Shown: in pieces, positions 27,382 to 36,024 of the stretch
Position numbering within the stretch: the stretch's first letter is position 1
How the letters are laid out: the number at the start of each line of letters is the position of its first letter
Assembly (NCBI GenBank): GCA_017615355.1
Contig: JAGAAJ010000046.1
Coordinates: forward strand, 28,242 to 92,241
Source: Prevotella sp.
GTDB lineage: Bacteria; Bacteroidota; Bacteroidia; Bacteroidales; Bacteroidaceae
Length of the DNA stretch: 64,000 nt
Reading direction: 5' to 3'
Made by a program: the position numbers and the translations under genes
The notes under the pieces: generated by a model
Database searches by the model: none
What the model saw: the letters and a program-made list of their open reading frames with translations, nothing else
What the model was told of the DNA's origin: nothing

Positions 27382-28791
27382 TTACTTTTGCATATCATAG
27401 ACTACCTGCATCAGCTTCTTGCCGATGGCGTCGGCCTCCTCCATCGTCTGCGCCTCGCTATATACGCGGATGATAGGCTCGGTGTTCGACTTGCGCAGGT
27501 GCACCCACTTGTCAGGGAAGTCAATCTTCACGCCGTCGATGTCGTTGACGGTGGCGTTCTTGTCCTGGGCGAACATCTCCTTGACCTTGACGAGGATAGC
27601 GTCGACATCGGTGTCGGGTGTCAGATCGATGCGGTTCTTGGCAATCTGATAGTCAGGGAAGGTCTTGCGCAGCTCAGAGGCACTCATACCCTTCTGTGCC
27701 AGCGAGGAGAGGAAAAGGACGATGCCCACGAGGGCGTCGCGGCCATAGTGGCTCTCAGGGTAGATGACGCCGCCATTTCCCTCGCCACCAATGACAGCAC
27801 CCACCTCCTTCATCTTCGTGGTGACGTTGACCTCACCCACGGCAGCAGCGGCATAGCGTCCGCCATGCTTCTCGGTGACGTCGCGCAGGGCACGGGTAGA
27901 AGAAAGGTTGGAAACGGTGACTAAAGCGCCCGTCTTGCTAGTTGAACTAGTCTCACTCGTTATACTAGAAAGCACATAGTCAGCCACGCTGACCAGCGTA
28001 TACTCCTCGCCGAACATCTTGCCGTCTTCGCAGATAAATGCGAGACGATCCACATCAGGATCAACGACGATGCCGAGGTCGCATCCGCCTTTGCGCAAGC
28101 GGTCCATGATGCCGCCAAGGTTCTTCTCCAACGGCTCGGGGTTGTGGGCGAACTGGCCGCTGCACCCGCCATTGAGTATCTCATATTCCACGCCGAGTGC
28201 CTTGAAGAGCTTCGGCAGGATGATGCCACCCACGCTGTTGATGGTGTCGGCGCAGACGCGGAAATGGCGATTGCGAATGGCCTCGACGTCAGCCAGGCGG
28301 AGGTCGAGAACGCTCTGCACGTGGCGGTCGTTCATCGTGTCGTCCACCACTACGTGGCCAAGCTTCTCCACAGGAGCATATTCAAAATCCTCAGCCTCGG
28401 CAATACGCAGGACCTCTGCGCCGTCGGCAGCGGTGAGAAACTCGCCGTCGCTGTTGAGCAGCTTCAGGGCATTCCACTGTGTGGGGTTGTGGCTGGCGGT
28501 AATGATGATGCCACCGTCGGCCTTGTGCCAGCGTACGGCCAGCTCGGTGGTCGGCGTAGTGGCCAAGCCTATATCGACGACCTCATAGCCCATACCTACA
28601 AGAGTGCCGCAAACCACGTCGCGTACCATCGGTCCGCTGATGCGGCCGTCGCGGCCCACAACAATTTTCTTTCCTTTTATAAAGGTGGCGTAGGCGGTGG
28701 TGAATTTTACGATGTCAAGGGGATTGAGCGTATCGCCCGTGCGTCCGCCGATAGTGCCGCGGATGCCTGAAATGCTTTTGATAAGTGTCAT
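27382..28791 (-). CDS. glmM: Phosphoglucosamine mutase (alpha-D-phosphohexomutase family)
   Basis: A 469-residue enzyme that likely converts glucosamine-6-P to glucosamine-1-P for peptidoglycan and LPS precursors. Motifs: GIRGTIGGRTGDTLNPLDIV at the N-terminus, the phosphoserine loop IITASHNPTQWNALK, the metal loop VDPDVDRLAFICEDG, the sugar-specificity loop GGEGNGGVIYP, and the phosphate-binding NTEPIIRVYSEA. A phosphomannomutase activity cannot be excluded. A CTAGT nonamer tract adds the peptide SSITSETSSTSKTG before VTVSNLSSTRALRD. Its ATG overlaps the stop of the DUF4827 gene (ATGA). Confidence 0.9.
   Translation of the reverse strand: MTLIKSISGIRGTIGGRTGDTLNPLDIVKFTTAYATFIKGKKIVVGRDGRISGPMVRDVVCGTLVGMGYEVVDIGLATTPTTELAVRWHKADGGIIITASHNPTQWNALKLLNSDGEFLTAADGAEVLRIAEAEDFEYAPVEKLGHVVVDDTMNDRHVQSVLDLRLADVEAIRNRHFRVCADTINSVGGIILPKLFKALGVEYEILNGGCSGQFAHNPEPLEKNLGGIMDRLRKGGCDLGIVVDPDVDRLAFICEDGKMFGEEYTLVSVADYVLSSITSETSSTSKTGALVTVSNLSSTRALRDVTEKHGGRYAAAAVGEVNVTTKMKEVGAVIGGEGNGGVIYPESHYGRDALVGIVLFLSSLAQKGMSASELRKTFPDYQIAKNRIDLTPDTDVDAILVKVKEMFAQDKNATVNDIDGVKIDFPDKWVHLRKSNTEPIIRVYSEAQTMEEADAIGKKLMQVVYDMQK
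27938..27973. repeat. Nonamer CTAGTnnnn tract inside glmM
   Basis: CTAGTTGAA, CTAGTCTCA, CTCGTTATA and CTAGAAAGC follow at 9-bp spacing. On the coding strand they give Ser-x-Thr triplets. Same family as the tracts at 34589 and 44268. Confidence 0.75.
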
Positions 28792-29420
28792 AAGTCTGTC
28801 TTACGCATAAAAGTGATTTCGTAATAATAGGGATAGACATAGCTGGAAGCCACGCTATGACCCTGAGAATGAGGCACGATGAGACGCACCTTGGCAATCT
28901 GATCGTCTTCAGTACGTGGACGGCCCACGTTGATATAGCTGAGCGGTGCCAGGAATCCTGCGGGCACGGTGCCTGAGTTGTAGGTGCTGATCCACGCACC
29001 GCTGGTGAACGAGGCGGTAAAGGTATTGCCGCTTCTGCTCACATTCATGACGTCTACATCGTAGGGATTAGTGATGTTGTAGACATACATCGTATCAAGC
29101 AGACAGCGCTCGAAGAAACGTACCAGCAGGTCGCTGGTCTCGCCGTCCTGCAACGGTGTACCGCAGCCTTGGCTCATAATCTGCATATAGACGCCATTAT
29201 TCTCCAAATAGACAAACTCACGCTTGTCGACATTGGTCGTATTGCCTTGTGCGTGGAACTGCTGCTCGGTGATGACCACAAAGGCGGAATCGTTGAGCAG
29301 CTGGCGGATGGCCTTGCGCTCCTTTTCCTTCTTGTCGCCGTAGGTCTCATAGTCGTTGCACGACGTGAAGATGCCCAGCAGCAGGCTCAGTGGCAGGAGC
29401 AGCATCATTGCTTTTCTCAT
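28788..29420 (-). CDS. DUF4827 family lipoprotein
   Basis: A 210-residue lipoprotein starting at 29420 (MRKAMMLLLPLSLLLGIFTSC, lipobox FTSC). The mature start NDYETYGDKKEKERKAIRQL and YLENNGVYMQIMSQGCGTPL match what I know as DUF4827, a Bacteroidetes family of unknown function with some resemblance to FKBP-like folds. It is first in the operon with glmM and the DUF4369 protein; the stop overlaps the glmM start by 4 bp. The linkage hints at a cell-envelope role. The promoter -7 box is at 29451. Confidence 0.82.
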   Translation of the reverse strand: MRKAMMLLLPLSLLLGIFTSCNDYETYGDKKEKERKAIRQLLNDSAFVVITEQQFHAQGNTTNVDKREFVYLENNGVYMQIMSQGCGTPLQDGETSDLLVRFFERCLLDTMYVYNITNPYDVDVMNVSRSGNTFTASFTSGAWISTYNSGTVPAGFLAPLSYINVGRPRTEDDQIAKVRLIVPHSQGHSVASSYVYPYYYEITFMRKTDL

Positions 29421-29450
29421 AGTCGTTCTATCCTTTTCATTTTGCGGGTG

Positions 29451-29458
29451 CAAAGGTA
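29451..29458 (-). promoter_or_regulatory. -7 box (TACCTTTG) for DUF4827-glmM operon
   Basis: TACCTTTG on the minus strand, 30 bp before the ATG at 29420. Confidence 0.65.
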
Positions 29459-29483
29459 CGAAAAACAAGAGAACTACGAAAAA

Positions 29484-29538
29484 AAATAGCTCAGTTTTTG
29501 GAAATTCTAACTTATTTTATCCTAAAACCAAGCTATTT
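29484..29538 (-). terminator. Terminator of the DHH phosphoesterase gene
   Basis: On the minus strand AAATAGCT (29531-29538) pairs with AGCTATTT (29484-29491) around a long loop that can pair further (GGTTTTAGG / CCAAAAAC), followed by a T-run. Confidence 0.6.
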
Positions 29539-29561
29539 GTTTATACGGAATGTTAGCGGAA

Positions 29562-30599
29562 TCACACCAACAGCTTCTCGAAAGCCAGGATGGCCTGCTT
29601 AGCGATTTCTACAGCCTCATCGATTGAACAGGAAAGGCGACCGCCGGATGCGTTCAAATGGCCGCCACCATTGAAGAACTGCGCCGCCATCTCGTTGCAG
29701 GGAAACTGGTCGACCGAGCGCAGGCTCACCCAGACGAGGTTGTCCTTCTCGGTGTCTTCGCGCAAAGAAATACTCAGCTTGTGGCCCTTGATCTGCAAAG
29801 GCATGTTCACCAGCCCCTCGGCATCGCCCTTCATAAAGTGGAATCGCTTCATGTCAGCACGTGTGATGGTGAAATAGCTGGCGTGGCGGGCGTTGTCAAC
29901 CACAAGTCGCTGGTACATGACGAAACCCATCAGACGCAGACGGTCTTCAGAGAAGTTGTGATAGACGTTGCGGTAGATCTTGTCCTTGTTGATGTGCTTG
30001 GTGAGCAGCTGCGAGATAATAAAGAAGATGTCGCACGAGTCGCTGTTGTAGGTGAAGGCCCCCGTGTCGGTCATCATGCCGCAGTAGAGAGGCACGGCAA
30101 AATGCTTCGTCAGCTGGTCGAAGCAGCCAAGCTGCCAGACGATGCGGAAGACGAGCTCGCAGGTGCTGCTGGCCTCGGGATGCGAGATGACAAGGGTGGC
30201 GTCGACGGTGGGGTCGAGATGGTGGTCGATAAGCACTTTCTTTGCGGGGGAGCTGCAAAGTGCACCCTCCATATCAGCCGTACGATTTTCGGCATTAAAA
30301 TCGAGGCAGAACACCAGGTCGGCATGCTTTAGCACGAAGTCGCAACCCTCGCGGTGTTTGTCGTAGCGGATGAGCTTCTCAGAGTTGGGCAGCCAATGCA
30401 GATAGTCGGGATACTGGTCGGGTACAAAGACCTGCGGCTCCTTGCCATAGACCGACTTCAGCACCTCAGCCCACGCCAAGCACGAGCCGAGGGCATCGCC
30501 GTCGGGATTCTGGTGGCACACGCACACAATGGTGTCACTCTCTTTTATCAGCTTCAGCAACTGCTCCTGCTGCTCAAGGGTAATGATGTTATTCAGCAT
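29562..30599 (-). CDS. DHH/DHHA1 phosphoesterase, NrnA-like
   Basis: A 345-residue cytoplasmic enzyme when started at 30599 (MLNNIITLEQQEQLLKLIKE); the longer frame runs through a terminator. DHH motifs: CHQNPDGDALGSCLAW with metal-binding Asp residues, LDFNAENRTADM, and the namesake VLIDHHLDP. The C-terminal DHHA1 domain carries FNGGGHLNASGGRLS. NrnA-type enzymes degrade oligoribonucleotides (nanoRNA) and 3'-phosphoadenosine 5'-phosphate; linear c-di-nucleotide products are another known substrate class. No promoter box is evident in the short gap after the upstream gene. Confidence 0.92.
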   Translation of the reverse strand: MLNNIITLEQQEQLLKLIKESDTIVCVCHQNPDGDALGSCLAWAEVLKSVYGKEPQVFVPDQYPDYLHWLPNSEKLIRYDKHREGCDFVLKHADLVFCLDFNAENRTADMEGALCSSPAKKVLIDHHLDPTVDATLVISHPEASSTCELVFRIVWQLGCFDQLTKHFAVPLYCGMMTDTGAFTYNSDSCDIFFIISQLLTKHINKDKIYRNVYHNFSEDRLRLMGFVMYQRLVVDNARHASYFTITRADMKRFHFMKGDAEGLVNMPLQIKGHKLSISLREDTEKDNLVWVSLRSVDQFPCNEMAAQFFNGGGHLNASGGRLSCSIDEAVEIAKQAILAFEKLLV

Positions 30600-30609
30600 A
30601 GAGGTAATA

Positions 30610-30645
30610 AAAAAGCCCCCTCCCTTCGGAGGGGGTTGGGAGAGG
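30610..30645 (-). terminator. Terminator of the nucleotidyltransferase gene
   Basis: CCCCCTCC (30616-30623) and GGAGGGGG (30628-30635) around CTTC; on the minus strand the stem is followed by CTTTTTT. It overlaps the 5' flank of the DHH gene. This GC-rich hairpin sequence is one I recall as recurrent in Bacteroidales genomes. Confidence 0.85.
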
Positions 30646-30646
30646 C

Positions 30647-31588
30647 TTAGAACAGCTTGTTGGGATAGACGCCCTCGTCGACCAGTTTCTGGATGCGGTC
30701 GACAGTGGCCTGACGGTCGGCGGCGTAGGTCACACCAAACCACTTGCTGGTGGTGTCAAGCACCTCGCAGGTGGCCGTTCCCTCAGTAATCAGCTTGTTC
30801 ACCATCAGCGGGATGAAGAACTCAGCCTTCAGGTTCTCCATGTTCTTCGGATCGCTGAGGAACTCCTTGAAATAGGCCTCGCTGTAGTCGAAGTAGTCAG
30901 GCGTGAAGCCCCACATATTCATCGACACGGGTACGTTTTCCTCCAGCGGCTGCCATTTGCCCTGCTCGTCCTTGAAGCGGATGACCTGATCGGCCTCACC
31001 GGCCTTTGAGCCGTCCTCGGCGCAACGTACAATCTCCGTACGTTCCACGACATCGGTAAGGTGGCGCTTGTCGTTATAGGCGCAGACACCACGGGCTACA
31101 GTGCCGTTCTCGCTCAGCGTGTTGCTTACGCGGAAACCCACCATCGCATACTCATTCTTCGAGCCTTCCTTCAGACCAGCCAGGAACTTGCCAATCTGCA
31201 TGAAGGCATCGCGGCCGTAGAAGTCGTCGCAGTTGATGACACAGAAGGGCTCCTTGATAACGTCCTTACCCATCAGCACGGCGTGATTGGTGCCCCAAGG
31301 TTTTACACGCCCCTCGGGAACAGAGAAACCAGCAGGCAGTGCGTCGAGTGCCTGGAAGCAGAGCTCACAGGGCACCTGACCCTCATACTTCGAAAGGATC
31401 TGCGTGCGGAACTGCTCCTCAAAGTCCTTGCGGATAACCCAGACGATTTTACCAAAGCCTGCCTGGATGGCGTCGTAGATACTATAGTCCATAATGGTCT
31501 CGCCGTTGGGGCCCAGACCGTCGAGCTGCTTCAGTCCGCCGTAGCGGCTGCCCATGCCAGCAGCGAGCAAGAATAATGTCGGTTTCAT
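30647..31588 (-). CDS. Sugar-phosphate nucleotidyltransferase
   Basis: A 313-residue GT-A-fold enzyme that joins a sugar-1-phosphate to an NTP. The N-terminal signature LLAAGMGSRYGGLKQLDGLG is the nucleotide-binding loop, and CVINCDDFYGRDAFMQIG holds the metal-binding Asp. The C-terminal half (MNMWGFTPDYFDYSEAYFKE) closes the active site. This corresponds to the Bacteroidetes 'nucleotidyltransferase' group near UDP-sugar pyrophosphorylases; the exact sugar is not readable from sequence. It is monocistronic between its own -7 box (31624) and terminator (30610). Confidence 0.87.
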   Translation of the reverse strand: MKPTLFLLAAGMGSRYGGLKQLDGLGPNGETIMDYSIYDAIQAGFGKIVWVIRKDFEEQFRTQILSKYEGQVPCELCFQALDALPAGFSVPEGRVKPWGTNHAVLMGKDVIKEPFCVINCDDFYGRDAFMQIGKFLAGLKEGSKNEYAMVGFRVSNTLSENGTVARGVCAYNDKRHLTDVVERTEIVRCAEDGSKAGEADQVIRFKDEQGKWQPLEENVPVSMNMWGFTPDYFDYSEAYFKEFLSDPKNMENLKAEFFIPLMVNKLITEGTATCEVLDTTSKWFGVTYAADRQATVDRIQKLVDEGVYPNKLF

Positions 31589-31623
31589 AGTTCGTTGAGT
31601 GTTTATTGTTGAGTATTAGTTTG

Positions 31624-31631
31624 CAAAAGTA
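31624..31631 (-). promoter_or_regulatory. -7 box (TACTTTTG) for the nucleotidyltransferase gene
   Basis: TACTTTTG on the minus strand, 35 bp before the ATG at 31588. Confidence 0.55.
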
Positions 31632-31705
31632 CATATTTTTTCTGACAACGGGACACTTTTCGGTATTTTTTTAGTAAAAAACGCTGCAAGCCCCACTTTT
31701 TTCAT

Positions 31706-31713
31706 TACCTTTG
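31706..31713 (+). promoter_or_regulatory. -7 box (TACCTTTG) for the LRR lipoprotein gene
   Basis: TACCTTTG on the plus strand, 31 bp before the ATG at 31745. Confidence 0.65.
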
Positions 31714-31744
31714 CACCCAGTATCGAACAAAACACTCAACAACA

Positions 31745-32359
31745 ATGAAGAAGACATTTTTCTGGGCCCTGCTGCTCACAGTGAGCATGACGGCCTGCAA
31801 GGGAGGTAAGTCTGGCGATGCAGCCACAGAAGAAAAGGAGAAGGCCGTGGGCCTGGCCATCGATGAGGAGCACTTCCCCGATCCTGGCCTGCGTGGTGCC
31901 ATTGCCAAGACCAGCTCCGGTGAGGACGACATCCTGACCGACTACGAACTGGAGGACTTCTGGCTCCTTGACGTCAACTATGGTGAGGTGGCAAGCCTAA
32001 AGGGTATCGAGCTGCTGCCCAACCTTTCTTCGGTGCATTTAAACGGTTTCCAAGGTGCATCTATCGATGTGAGCAAGAACACGAAGCTAAAGGAAATCTA
32101 CTGCTGCGACTCGCCACAGCTGACGTCGCTGACGCTGGGTGAGCAGCCCGAGCTTGAGACACTCAACATCAACAACACAAACATCTCGAGCATCGACCTG
32201 ACGCAATGTCCCAAGCTGAAGACGCTACGCATGAAGGAAACGCCCATCGGTGCCGTCGACCTGTCGGGCTGTCCCGAGCTGGAGGAAATCGAGTGTGACC
32301 CCGTGCTCATACCCGGCCTTGACCTCTCGGCCTGTCCCAAAGCCGGTTTCGGGGATTAA
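31745..32359 (+). CDS. Leucine-rich-repeat-like lipoprotein
   Basis: A 204-residue lipoprotein (MKKTFFWALLLTVSMTACKG, lipobox MTAC). After an acidic linker the protein contains short repeated strands (LTSLTLGEQPELETLNINNT, SSIDLTQCPKLKTLRMKE, GAVDLSGCPELEEIECDP) that form an LRR-like solenoid with cysteines at regular positions. A surface or periplasmic binding role is plausible; no enzyme motif is present. The gene has its own promoter. Its last 4 bp overlap the end of the convergent acyltransferase gene. Confidence 0.8.
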   Translation: MKKTFFWALLLTVSMTACKGGKSGDAATEEKEKAVGLAIDEEHFPDPGLRGAIAKTSSGEDDILTDYELEDFWLLDVNYGEVASLKGIELLPNLSSVHLNGFQGASIDVSKNTKLKEIYCCDSPQLTSLTLGEQPELETLNINNTNISSIDLTQCPKLKTLRMKETPIGAVDLSGCPELEEIECDPVLIPGLDLSACPKAGFGD

Positions 32360-33477
32360 CGTGAATTCGTCGAACTCACGTTAAAATAGCGAGCGATTTT
32401 CTCCCACAATACAATTCTCATTAAATCAAGAAGAAAAGAAATCAAATAAATAACCGATAAAAAAAGGAACAACAATAATAGAGAACAAATAGTAGAGTTG
32501 TTAACGTATATCCAACAGCCAATTGGATAAAAGATTTTTTCATAAAAATAAGTTGAATCATGAAACAAATATACAGCAAAACTAGATGTTCCCAAAAGAG
32601 CAATTGTCTTATAGCTATTAAGCTTCAGTTTCGAGAAGAAAATCAACAACAATACTGACAGGCAAACAGTAAAGGGAGAAGAATACTGCATCAACAATTC
32701 AGCCCATTTAACATTTCCTTTTATAGCCATTAATGTACATAGAAGGACGGTAATAAACAAAACCAACAAATAACCAACAGCAACCTTACTTATTGATATT
32801 TTATCATACAATTCGTTGTGTATTCTTAGGAATCGAGCAATAAGATATAAACCCAAAAAGACCAAGGGTGAGCAACCATGATCAAAATAGGGCGAGCGAT
32901 CAAACCAGCCATACACGAACTGGAACAAATAAAAACAGATTATAACGACCATCAAATTCCTCTTTGTCGAATTCTCTACAAAAGAATTCAATATTGGAGA
33001 CAATATATATAGTAGCAAATAGGCTGGAACAAACCAATAATCACTAAAGAAAATATAATGAACAAACTTTGCAATAGAGAAATGAATATCTTCATACGAA
33101 AAGACAAAAACAAGATACCCGAGTATTGAAAAGAACCAAACTTGGAAAAAAAGACTTAGCAATTTCTTTATGTTGGGCCTTATACCATACCAACCGGAAA
33201 TCAGAACAAACATATTTACACAGACCATAGCAACACATTTCATTAACGTATAACCAAAAATCTGCAATTCATTATATGTTGTTATTGGGGCATATTTTTG
33301 AGCAATCCCCCAATAATTCACATGATAAACCATTACCAGACACATTGCAGTGATACGCATCAAATCCATATTGGCATCTCTCCTGCCTCCTGTTAGGTTG
33401 GATTTGCCGCTCGACCTTTGGTCGCTTGTTACTGATGAAACGCTAGAATCTTGCCGCTGTGAGTATATGGTTTTCAT
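32356..33477 (-). CDS. Acyltransferase-3 family membrane protein
   Basis: A 373-residue protein with about ten hydrophobic segments. The first, MDLMRITAMCLVMVYHVNYW, carries the Arg and His typical of acyltransferase family 3 (OafA/WecH type), which O-acetylate surface glycans. The N-terminal ~36 residues (Ser/Gln-rich) are GC-richer than the rest and may be untranslated or an acquired leader; MDLMRI could be the true start. The gene is strikingly AT-rich against tamL and tamB, with many Phe, Ile, Tyr and Asn codons, suggesting horizontal acquisition. It lies 12 bp after tamL on the same strand. Confidence 0.85.
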   Translation of the reverse strand: MKTIYSQRQDSSVSSVTSDQRSSGKSNLTGGRRDANMDLMRITAMCLVMVYHVNYWGIAQKYAPITTYNELQIFGYTLMKCVAMVCVNMFVLISGWYGIRPNIKKLLSLFFQVWFFSILGYLVFVFSYEDIHFSIAKFVHYIFFSDYWFVPAYLLLYILSPILNSFVENSTKRNLMVVIICFYLFQFVYGWFDRSPYFDHGCSPLVFLGLYLIARFLRIHNELYDKISISKVAVGYLLVLFITVLLCTLMAIKGNVKWAELLMQYSSPFTVCLSVLLLIFFSKLKLNSYKTIALLGTSSFAVYLFHDSTYFYEKIFYPIGCWIYVNNSTICSLLLLFLFLSVIYLISFLLDLMRIVLWEKIARYFNVSSTNSR

Positions 33478-33489
33478 AAGCTTCGTGGA

Positions 33490-36024
33490 TTAGAACGGAT
33501 AGCCGATGGCGATATGCAACGTGTGCATATCCTTGAAACGGGGAATGTTGAAGTAGCCGCCGTGACCTGTGTCGTAGGGAAGGTGCAGGCCGAAGCCCCA
33601 GTCTACTCGCAGGACGAGGAAATCGAGGTCGTAGCGCAGGCCGATGCCTGTGCCGGTGGCCAACTGCTTAAAGAAATTGCGGGCGCGGAACTTCCAACCT
33701 GAGAAGAGCTCGTTCCAGGCATCAACGAACTCGTTGACATCACCCCCGACTTCTCCATCCTCAATGTCATCGTTGCTGAGAGTCCAGTCCTCTGAGTTCC
33801 ACACGTTGCCTGCATCGAGGAACACGGCGCCATAAAGGTTGCCGGTGAGCCGTTTGCGCCACTCGAGATTCATCAGCACTTTCACGTCGCCATTCTGCAA
33901 CATGTAGGAGAACTGGCGGTTATTGCCCAGTCCCGGGAATGCGCCCGGACCAATGCTGCGCACGGGGAAGGCACGGATGCTATTGGCACCACCCACGTAG
34001 AACATTTCACTGAAGGGACCCGTGTCGCTGTTGCCATAGCTCCACATCAGGCCGTAGTTCAGGTGAGCCACAAGCTTCGATGTGTTGCTCAGCGTCCAGG
34101 TCTTGGTCAGGTCGGTCTCAATCTTCAGGAACTGCGAATAGGGGTTCTTGAACAGCGTCTTGTCTTTCTGGTTCCAGCCATTGCCCTGTATGAGCACGTC
34201 GTAGAGGGCGGTGACGTTGCCTGCCTCCTCTACTGACGTCTCCCATCGTATGGGGTTGCGATAGTTGGATGGCGAGGCATAGGTATAGGTATAGCGCATC
34301 TTCGGGATGAAATAGTCATCCATCGTGGTAAGCAGATAGGGATTCTCGCCCAACAAGCTGTCGAAGCGCTCTGTATGGCTGTTCATAAACTGATATTTCA
34401 ATGTGATGGGCGAGAACTCATGGCGGCTGGTCTCCGACGGTTGCCAACGATAAGTCCACTCACCGCTCACAATATGCATCTTGTAATAGCTGGGGCGGCG
34501 CACCACATCGCTTGACACCTTCAACAGGGTAGAGGGCGGCGTGTAGAAGCGGCGGAAACGACGGCGACGTCTTTCAGGGAGAGTAGAACTAGTTGCACTA
34601 GTAGGGCTAGTCGGACTAGTTGAGCTAGTATTTCTAGTTCTCCTGCGACTGAAGCGGGGGAACAGAATCCTTGGGAACTCGATGCTGGCATCGGCACCAT
34701 ACTGATAGCTGTTCATATCCTTGCCCTTGGACGAGGTCTCCCATTCATAGGCACCATGCAGATTGATGTCGAGCTTCTCGCCACCACGGAAAGCATTGCG
34801 GCGTGTCAAACCGATCTTCAGCTCCGGCCCCAACCGGCCTATCGTGCGATTGATGAAATTGGTCTCTACATAGAAGTCGTAGGGCTTGTCAAAGACGCAG
34901 TCGAGCAACAGGTCGAGGGTATCGGAAGGGGGTGAGAGGTGAGAGGTGTGAGGTGTGAAGTGAGAGGTGAGAGGTGAGAAGTGAGAGCTCTGTCGCGGCG
35001 TAAACTGGAAGTCAATCGTGGAGAACACCCCTGTAGCATTCACCTTCTGCATGGACTCCTGATAGGCATCGTAGCTAAACAGGTGGCGCGGACGCAGCTT
35101 CAACCCCTGCAGGATGACGCCCGGACGAATGGGCACATGCTTACCGCTAAACAACACTTTCAGCGACCGACGGCCCATGATGCTGTCAGTCTTATCCATC
35201 ATAGAGCGGCGCAGACGCACGCTGGTGGTGCCTATATACCAAGGACGTAAGGCCTGCTCGGGTAGCGAATCGGCCAGCTGCAGGCGCAATGTGGCAATGT
35301 AGGGACCGATGGGATGACCCTCCTCAGCACGTGCCGTTCCGATGGTGTCGGCCAGGAAAGAGGCATAGTTGGACTGATAATAGTAGTAGCCGTTATTACG
35401 GAAGAGCTGACTCAGACGGGTACGCTCATCGTCAAGGTTCTGCACACTGAAGGCGTCGCCTGGCTGCAGCGTGCTCTCCATGAGGGTGGAGTCGATGAGA
35501 TGCTGCATGGCTGGCGGGAAACCGACATAAGTAAGCGTGTCCACACGGAACAGCGAGTCCATCTTTACGGTATAGGCAATCTTCGCTTTCTTCGGATTCT
35601 TCTGCGGCACCTCACGGTAGCTGACATCACCATGCAGATAGCCGTGTGTGCGCAATACCTGCTTCGCCACCTGGGCACGCAGAGCGGGATTGACCTGGCT
35701 CATCAGCACAGGCGGTTTGGCGAAGAGCGAACCCAGCCAGCGACCAAACTTCGTCTTTGTATCCTGCGTCGCATTCCATATCCACAAAGCGTATGGGAAG
35801 GGTGTGCGGTAGTAGCTGCTGCCAAACAAAGCACCGTTGGGAGCCGTAGCCAATGCCGCCTCTACCTCGGCCTGCGTATCCTCAGCATGGTCACCACGCT
35901 CGTAGTCGGTGTAGACGATCTTTTCAAGCCCGATGAACAGCTGGTCGTCGTCGGGAATGTGCTTCGTGGTGGAACAGGCAGCAAGAAGCAAGCAAAGAAA
36001 AAGGATTCTACTTGATGCTATCAT
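33490..36024 (-). CDS. TamL, BamA/TamA-like outer-membrane lipoprotein
   Basis: An 844-residue Omp85-superfamily lipoprotein: MIASSRILFLCLLLAACSTTKHIPDDDQ has the lipobox LAAC, then POTRA-type domains (LRTHGYLHGDVSYREVPQ, LFRNNGYYYYQSN) and a C-terminal 16-strand barrel (FYVGGANSIRAFPVRSIGPG; RYDLDFLVLRVDWGFGLHLP; final F). In Bacteroidetes this lipidated form is called TamL and pairs with TamB to move material to the outer membrane. The first 17 bp of this gene overlap the end of tamB. Two repeat tracts, a nonamer (34589) and a heptamer (34931), are inserted in frame. Confidence 0.9.
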   Translation of the reverse strand: MIASSRILFLCLLLAACSTTKHIPDDDQLFIGLEKIVYTDYERGDHAEDTQAEVEAALATAPNGALFGSSYYRTPFPYALWIWNATQDTKTKFGRWLGSLFAKPPVLMSQVNPALRAQVAKQVLRTHGYLHGDVSYREVPQKNPKKAKIAYTVKMDSLFRVDTLTYVGFPPAMQHLIDSTLMESTLQPGDAFSVQNLDDERTRLSQLFRNNGYYYYQSNYASFLADTIGTARAEEGHPIGPYIATLRLQLADSLPEQALRPWYIGTTSVRLRRSMMDKTDSIMGRRSLKVLFSGKHVPIRPGVILQGLKLRPRHLFSYDAYQESMQKVNATGVFSTIDFQFTPRQSSHFSPLTSHFTPHTSHLSPPSDTLDLLLDCVFDKPYDFYVETNFINRTIGRLGPELKIGLTRRNAFRGGEKLDINLHGAYEWETSSKGKDMNSYQYGADASIEFPRILFPRFSRRRTRNTSSTSPTSPTSATSSTLPERRRRRFRRFYTPPSTLLKVSSDVVRRPSYYKMHIVSGEWTYRWQPSETSRHEFSPITLKYQFMNSHTERFDSLLGENPYLLTTMDDYFIPKMRYTYTYASPSNYRNPIRWETSVEEAGNVTALYDVLIQGNGWNQKDKTLFKNPYSQFLKIETDLTKTWTLSNTSKLVAHLNYGLMWSYGNSDTGPFSEMFYVGGANSIRAFPVRSIGPGAFPGLGNNRQFSYMLQNGDVKVLMNLEWRKRLTGNLYGAVFLDAGNVWNSEDWTLSNDDIEDGEVGGDVNEFVDAWNELFSGWKFRARNFFKQLATGTGIGLRYDLDFLVLRVDWGFGLHLPYDTGHGGYFNIPRFKDMHTLHIAIGYPF
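34589..34642. repeat. Nonamer CTAGTnnnn tract inside tamL (six units)
   Basis: CTAGTTGCA, CTAGTAGGG, CTAGTCGGA, CTAGTTGAG, CTAGTATTT and CTAGTTCTC stand at exact 9-bp spacing. On the coding strand they read as Thr-Ser-x repeats (NTSSTSPTSPTSATSST) in a basic loop between barrel strands. Six units, 54 bp, frame-neutral when units are gained or lost. Confidence 0.88.
34931..34986. repeat. Heptamer tract inside tamL (eight units)
   Basis: GGTGAGA, GGTGAGA, GGTGTGA, GGTGTGA, AGTGAGA, GGTGAGA, GGTGAGA and AGTGAGA run without interruption. On the coding strand three heptamers make seven codons: SHFSPLT, SHFTPHT, SHLSPPS. Gain or loss of one unit would shift the tamL frame around residue 350. Confidence 0.9.
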
